The position numbers and the translations under genes were made by a program. Below are positions 60,040-64,000 of a stretch of 64,000 nucleotides of DNA, one piece after another. The notes below the pieces were generated by a model, which searched no databases, was not told the origin of the DNA, and saw nothing but the letters and a program-made list of their open reading frames with translations. Numbering within the stretch: position 1 is the first letter of the stretch; every line of letters begins with the position of its first letter. Origin of the DNA: Amycolatopsis xylanica. Lineage in GTDB: Bacteria > Actinomycetota > Actinomycetes > Mycobacteriales > Pseudonocardiaceae. The stretch lies in NCBI RefSeq assembly GCF_900107045.1, contig NZ_FNON01000001.1:124001-188000 (forward strand). The letters run 5' to 3'.

Positions 60040-62780
60040 GCGGCGCTTTCGAGGCGTTGCGTGGCGAGCTGCGGGAAGCGGCCGCTGCCTTCGCGGACGG
60101 GCCGCGAGCGCTGGAGGGCATCCTGCTCGGCCTCGTCGACGACGTCGACCGGGCCGTGCGGGAGCCGCTGGAGATCTTCCCGGTCTGCCATCATTCGCCC
60201 GCCTCGGCCATCGCGATGGCTCGGCGGTTGCGGGAGAAACAGCCGAAGGTGGTCTACCTGGAGCTGTGCGAGGACATGGCGCCGCTGCTGACCGAACTGC
60301 GCAACTGCAGGCTGCCGGTGGCGGTGCAGGCCTTCGCGACCGAGGTCGACGGGTTCCCCGCCGAGTGGGCGCCGTTGTCGGTGGTCGCGCCGATCACCGA
60401 GGCCTCGGCGGAGTACCAGGCGATCGCCTACGCGCTGGACACCCCGGGCGTCGAGCTGGTGCTCGTCGACCGGTCCGCCGACCACGTCTTCCAGTGGGAC
60501 CGTCCGGAGCCGCCGGACGCCCCACCCGAGGACGAGGAGGCCGCGCTGCACGGCGACGCGGTCGGGGTCGAGATCGGCGACCTGCGCCCGCGCTTCGCCG
60601 AACTGGAGGAGCATCTGCTCCGCCACGGCAAGGTGCGGCACTGGTCGGAGTGGTGGCATCAGTACGTCGAACTCCCGCTCGGCGACAGCGACCACGACAC
60701 CTACCGCCAGGTCATGTTCCTGATCGGCAGCCTGTTCCGTCGTCTCGCGCCCGGCGACACGGGCCGGGTGCGCGTCGACGAGGACCGCGAACGCTATATG
60801 TGGACCAGGATGCGCGAGCACTTGGCCGCCTCGGGCGCCGATCCCGCCGACTGCCTGTACATCTGCGGCGCGTTCCACGCGGCCAGCCGGGTCGCGGAGT
60901 TCGGCGTCGGCGGCTCGGCCGGGTTCGCGATCAGCCCGCGTTCGGCGAGCACGTGGCAGTACGGGCTGATCCCGTCGAGCCACGCGGCGATCGAGGCGCA
61001 GTTCGGCCTGGCGGCGGGCTCGGTGTCGATCGCGGCGACCGAGTGGGCGAAGAACCTCAAGCGCACCAAGGTGAAACCGTTTCAGCTGGCCGGCCAGACC
61101 GGCGCGAAGAAGCGCAAGCCGCCTGCGGCGTCGCCCGATCCCGTCGCCGAGCTGGTCGCCTCCGATCACCTGTCCGGGTTCCTGCGGCGGCCGCCCACTT
61201 TGGACACCTTGGACGAGGCCGAGCTGCTGGGCTGGTCGGTCGAGGTCGTGCGGGCCGCCCGCCGCAACGGCTACCTGGCCTCGACCGCCGACGCGATCGC
61301 GGTGTTCGAGACCTCGATCCTGCTGGCGGGCCTGCGCGACCGGGCGAAGCCGACGCCGTACGACTTCCAGGACGCGGCGGTCACCTGCATCGAGAAGGAC
61401 TCCGTGCCGGGCAGGCGCGATGTCCGCCGCATCGTCGAGATCATGATGGGCGGCGACCGGATCGGCCAGGTCGGCTACGACGCGCTGCCGCCGCTGGCCC
61501 GCGACGTGCACGACAGGCTCGCTCCGCTGAACTTGAAGCTCCAGCAGCGAGGCGTGCAGCGGGCGTTGCTCGACATCGCCTCCCGGCCGGAGCTCGAACG
61601 CTGCTCCGACGTGCTGTGGATGCTGCGGTACCTGATGCCGCACGGCGCGGCGCGGCCGATCATGGGGGAGCGGCGGCTCGGCGAGCGGCCGATCCAGGAG
61701 TCGTGGGACCTGGCGCTGGGCACCCACCAGCGCTCGCTCATCGAGCTGGGCTACGAGGGTGTCAGCATCGAACAGGTGCTGGAGCAACGTCTTCGCCGGG
61801 CGGCGTACCACCCGCAAGCCACCGCCGCGAAGGCGCTCGCGGCTGTCGAAGACGCGACGCTCTACCTGCGCGGCGCCCGGCTGGCGGACGAGCTGGGCAC
61901 CCGCGCGCTCGAGGTGCTCTCGACCGAACGCACCGTCGACGGCGCACCGGAAGTGCTGCACCGGGTGCGCAGGCTGCTCGCGCACTACCGGACCAGCGAG
62001 CCGGTGCTGCCCGCTTGGATCGAGTCCTTCGTCAAGGCCGGGTACGCGCATTACTGCACCCTGCTGCCCACCGCGTTCACCGACGAGGACGCGACCGTGG
62101 ACCAGGTCGCGGCCATGCTGGGCTTCCTCTTCAGCATGGAGACGCTGGCGCTCTCGCTCGGCTGCGACCGCGCCCAGCTGGAGCTGGCCATCGCCGGGTC
62201 GCATCCGGCCGAGCCGTCGAAGGTGGCGCTGCTGTGGGCGGCACAGGTCCAGCTCGGCGTGCTTTCCCGCGCGGAACTGCGCGCGCGGTGCGCCGAACTG
62301 CTGGCGAACCCGTTGGTACTGCCCGCTTATCCGCGGTACCTGAGCGGGTTCGTGCACGCACTGGAACCGGCGCCCGGCTTGGCCGACTTCGTCGTCGAAG
62401 CGGTGTCGAACGCCTTCGCCGAGCTCCCGGACCCGGTGCTGCTGCCGTGGCTGCCCACGCTGATCACCACGCTCCGCGAGCGCGGCGCCGAACTCGTGCC
62501 GCTGCTCATCCGCGAGGCCGGACGGTTGTTCCCCGGCCGCCTCGCGGCGCTGGACGAGTGGGTGCCGCCGTGGCACGCCGAACCGGCGGCGGCCCCGGAG
62601 CCTCGGCGTGCCGGGACGAGCGGCGTCGCGTTGGTGGCCGCGCATCCGGCGACCACCAACGCGCTGGCGAACCTGCTGGGCTGCGAGGGCGGCTGGGAAA
62701 CGGTCAAGCCCGGTGCCGCGCTGCTCGGCCGTTTCCCGGACACCGCGTCCGCGTTGGAGGTGATACTGACAGGGGCGTGA
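60036..62780 (+). CDS. DUF5682 family protein (YehM-like)
   Basis: A 914-aa protein, the largest of the cassette. The N-terminal domain carries FPVCHHSPASA (about 49-59), LELCEDMAPLL (about 80-90) and YICGAFHAASR (about 275-285). A conserved His pair, Glu and GAxH are reminiscent of the EreA/ChaN/TIKI-type superfamily, so it may be a hydrolase. From ~400 onward it is helical repeat-like and includes a Lys-rich patch (KRTKVKPF). No membrane segments. Terminates the operon 12 bases before a convergent gene. Function unknown. Confidence 0.85.
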   Translation: MSGAFEALRGELREAAAAFADGPRALEGILLGLVDDVDRAVREPLEIFPVCHHSPASAIAMARRLREKQPKVVYLELCEDMAPLLTELRNCRLPVAVQAFATEVDGFPAEWAPLSVVAPITEASAEYQAIAYALDTPGVELVLVDRSADHVFQWDRPEPPDAPPEDEEAALHGDAVGVEIGDLRPRFAELEEHLLRHGKVRHWSEWWHQYVELPLGDSDHDTYRQVMFLIGSLFRRLAPGDTGRVRVDEDRERYMWTRMREHLAASGADPADCLYICGAFHAASRVAEFGVGGSAGFAISPRSASTWQYGLIPSSHAAIEAQFGLAAGSVSIAATEWAKNLKRTKVKPFQLAGQTGAKKRKPPAASPDPVAELVASDHLSGFLRRPPTLDTLDEAELLGWSVEVVRAARRNGYLASTADAIAVFETSILLAGLRDRAKPTPYDFQDAAVTCIEKDSVPGRRDVRRIVEIMMGGDRIGQVGYDALPPLARDVHDRLAPLNLKLQQRGVQRALLDIASRPELERCSDVLWMLRYLMPHGAARPIMGERRLGERPIQESWDLALGTHQRSLIELGYEGVSIEQVLEQRLRRAAYHPQATAAKALAAVEDATLYLRGARLADELGTRALEVLSTERTVDGAPEVLHRVRRLLAHYRTSEPVLPAWIESFVKAGYAHYCTLLPTAFTDEDATVDQVAAMLGFLFSMETLALSLGCDRAQLELAIAGSHPAEPSKVALLWAAQVQLGVLSRAELRARCAELLANPLVLPAYPRYLSGFVHALEPAPGLADFVVEAVSNAFAELPDPVLLPWLPTLITTLRERGAELVPLLIREAGRLFPGRLAALDEWVPPWHAEPAAAPEPRRAGTSGVALVAAHPATTNALANLLGCEGGWETVKPGAALLGRFPDTASALEVILTGA

Positions 62781-62792
62781 GCGCCGGTGTGG

Positions 62793-63368
62793 TCAGCGGA
62801 TCACGTCGTAGACCAGCTTCTGGACGCCGTTCGAGTACGACTCGCTCTCGAGGAGCTTGAGGTTCTGCTTGGCCTTGTCGGTCTCGCTGAACAGCCGCTT
62901 GCCCGCGCCGAGCAGCACCGGGAACACCAGCAGGTGGTACCGGTCGATCAGGCCGGCGTCGGACAGGTTGCGGTTCAGGGTGGCGCTGCCGTGCAGGCTG
63001 ATCGGCCCGCCCTCGGTCTCCTTGAGCGCGGCGACGTCCTCCAGCGAGCGCAGGATGGTGGTCTCACCCCAGTTGGTCACCAGGTCCTCGTCCTTGAGCG
63101 TGGTCGACACGACGTACTTCGGCATCGCGTTGTATCCGGGGAACTCCTCGGTCATGGTCGGCCACACCGGCGAGAACACCTGGTAGCTGACCCGGCCCAT
63201 CAGCATGGCCGCCGCCTCGCCCTGCTCACGGCCCTTGAGCTCGTAGGCGGCCGGGTCGAACTCGATGTCCTGGAAGGTCCAGCCGGCGTTGCGGTAGCCC
63301 GGCTCCCCGCCAGGCGCCTCGACGACGCCGTCGAGCGAGACGAACGTGGTGGAAATCAGGGTGCGCAT
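62793..63368 (-). CDS. RibD C-terminal / dihydrofolate reductase family protein (YyaP-like)
   Basis: A 191-aa single-domain reductase-fold protein: TTFVSLDGVVEAPGG at the N-terminus (cofactor loop), MLMGRVSYQVFSPVWP (about 55-70) and ISLHGSATLNRNL (about 124-136). Stand-alone members are common as unknown NADPH-dependent enzymes. Unlike the RibD_C at 14451 it has no pathway genes beside it. ATG start after the short divergent region to the last gene. Confidence 0.86.
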   Translation of the reverse strand: MRTLISTTFVSLDGVVEAPGGEPGYRNAGWTFQDIEFDPAAYELKGREQGEAAAMLMGRVSYQVFSPVWPTMTEEFPGYNAMPKYVVSTTLKDEDLVTNWGETTILRSLEDVAALKETEGGPISLHGSATLNRNLSDAGLIDRYHLLVFPVLLGAGKRLFSETDKAKQNLKLLESESYSNGVQKLVYDVIR

Positions 63369-63494
63369 CTGGTGCTCCTCGGTTGCTCTGACCTGCTGTC
63401 ACTCACCCGTCGAACGGCCGCCGCCGAAATCGACACCGCGCCGGGAAAGTTTCGCCACGAGCCTACTGAGCGCGTCGCCGCCCATAATGTGATC

Positions 63495-64000
63495 ATGGCG
63501 TTTCCCGACGACCTGCTCGAACGGCAGGAAGCACTGCAGGCCGAAGCCGACGAGGTCACCGCCGCGCTCGGGCTGGACAAAGCACTCGCCGCGCTGGGGG
63601 ATCCCATCCGGGTGGGCAGCTCGGCCTTGCGGCTGATGGTCCGCCGCGACATCGACCTCACGGTGGTCTGCCCCGAGCTCGACGAACCCACCCACGAGGC
63701 GGTCTGGCGGATCGGCGCGGACCTGATCGCCCAGTCGAGGGTGCGGCAGGTGACCATGCGGGACGACACCGGCCACTGGAACGTCGACCCGGCGTACCCG
63801 GACGGGCTCTATCTCAAGGTCGAGTACCGCACGCTGGCCGCGAAAACCTGGAACCTGGACATCTGGTTCGTCGACGATCCGGGCCGTCAGCCCGATTTGG
63901 CACACCTCAAGACTTTCCCCGAGCGCTTGACCGACGACATCAGGCTGGCGATCCTGCGGATCAAGCACGCGTGGGCGGAGAATCCGGGCTACGGCTCGAT
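63495..64000 (+). CDS. Nucleotidyltransferase-fold protein (3' truncated)
   Basis: The ATG at 63495 opens a frame that runs to the window edge without a stop (168 complete codons). GSSALRLMVRRDIDLTVV (about 42-59) is the pol-beta nucleotidyltransferase pattern: a GS turn followed by the DxD metal pair; WNLDIWFVDD (about 127-136) could supply the third acidic residue. Stand-alone members include antibiotic-resistance and toxin/antitoxin transferases. Not a shadow: the frame is strongly codon-biased to G/C at third positions. Function cannot be assigned without the C-terminus. Confidence 0.7.
   Translation, partial: MAFPDDLLERQEALQAEADEVTAALGLDKALAALGDPIRVGSSALRLMVRRDIDLTVVCPELDEPTHEAVWRIGADLIAQSRVRQVTMRDDTGHWNVDPAYPDGLYLKVEYRTLAAKTWNLDIWFVDDPGRQPDLAHLKTFPERLTDDIRLAILRIKHAWAENPGYGS

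Noticed and set aside
59670..62645. A 991-aa frame on the minus strand
   Set aside because: Antisense to the MoxR and DUF5682 genes; low-complexity Arg/Gln/Val translation.
59948..62860. A 970-aa frame on the plus strand
   Set aside because: Out of frame with the DUF5682 gene; its translation is Arg/Gly/Ala noise.
62793..63368. The second RibD_C protein as a member of the pterin-like locus
   Set aside because: It lies 41 kb away without pathway neighbours and belongs to the generic YyaP-like group.
63399..63968. A 189-aa minus-strand frame at the right edge
   Set aside because: The plus-strand frame over the same bases carries a GS...DxD nucleotidyltransferase motif and runs off the window, so the minus frame is the shadow.
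1..64000. tRNA, rRNA, insertion sequences, integrase or attachment sites
   Set aside because: None was recognised by eye; a dedicated tRNA/IS search would be needed to exclude short or degenerate ones.

Overview
The window is high-GC (about 70%) actinomycete DNA. GTG and TTG starts, ATGA/GTGA start-stop overlaps, twin-arginine and Sec-secreted proteins, a SARP-type regulator and a 2-methylisoborneol (2-MIB) synthase pair all point to an actinomycete. The overall flavour suggests Pseudonocardiales (Amycolatopsis/Lentzea/Saccharothrix-like); this placement is inference. No rRNA, tRNA, CRISPR array, insertion sequence or prophage was recognised. Both ends cut through genes.

Layout. (1) 1-11087: the 3' part of an ebo cluster (EboE, EboF) runs straight into two TIM-barrel sugar isomerases, a two-domain copper oxidase, a 1320-aa secreted mosaic enzyme (ThuA split by a discoidin-like module, PQQ-type sugar dehydrogenase, PKD, DUF1080) and a secreted cupredoxin-Ig protein. 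The last two share an undescribed ~80-aa two-cysteine domain. (2) 11262-12681: snapalysin-like protease and a PLP-dependent ACC deaminase/D-cysteine desulfhydrase family enzyme. (3) 12748-21675: a GTP/pterin-type biosynthetic locus: GTP cyclohydrolase II paralogue, creatininase-family hydrolase, RibD-C reductase, zinc-less PTPS homologue, methyltransferase, glycosyltransferase, MDR dehydrogenase, CDP-alcohol phosphatidyltransferase, UPF0104-type membrane protein, DoxX-like protein and a membrane alkaline phosphatase/sulfatase-fold enzyme. The key enzymes carry active-site changes, so it looks like a natural-product or lipid pathway rather than riboflavin synthesis. (4) 21798-26554: secreted repeat proteins and an alpha/beta hydrolase. 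(5) 26604-33612: a tiny secreted peptide, a SARP/NB-ARC/TPR regulator, a nucleotidyl-cyclase-fold protein, a DUF151 nuclease and the 2-MIB methyltransferase/cyclase pair. (6) 33600-42277: HTH-NACHT-membrane protein, IS30-HTH/MarR fusion regulator with a palindromic operator, serine hydrolase, two-component system, PAF-acetylhydrolase-like enzyme, epoxide hydrolase and a 59-aa membrane peptide. (7) 42278-55062: repeats, transporter-like membrane protein, M1 peptidase, TetR/MpaB pair with twin operators, orphan response regulator, secreted proteins, a GGDEF-EAL protein, a PrnB-like protein and an EI24-type membrane protein. (8) 55063-55711: a 650-bp field of long palindromes and tandem repeats. 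(9) 55712-62780: a tightly coupled five-gene SWIM / unknown / VWA / MoxR-AAA+ / DUF5682 cassette resembling E. coli yehLMPQ. (10) 62793-64000: a RibD-C family reductase and a truncated nucleotidyltransferase-like gene.

Two systems stand out as least described: the pterin-like locus with remodelled RibA and PTPS active sites, and the MoxR-VWA-SWIM-DUF5682 cassette. A family of near-identical gene-end hairpins centred on GGTTCTAACC/GGTTAGAACC is scattered through the window, with one half-copy left in the palindrome field.
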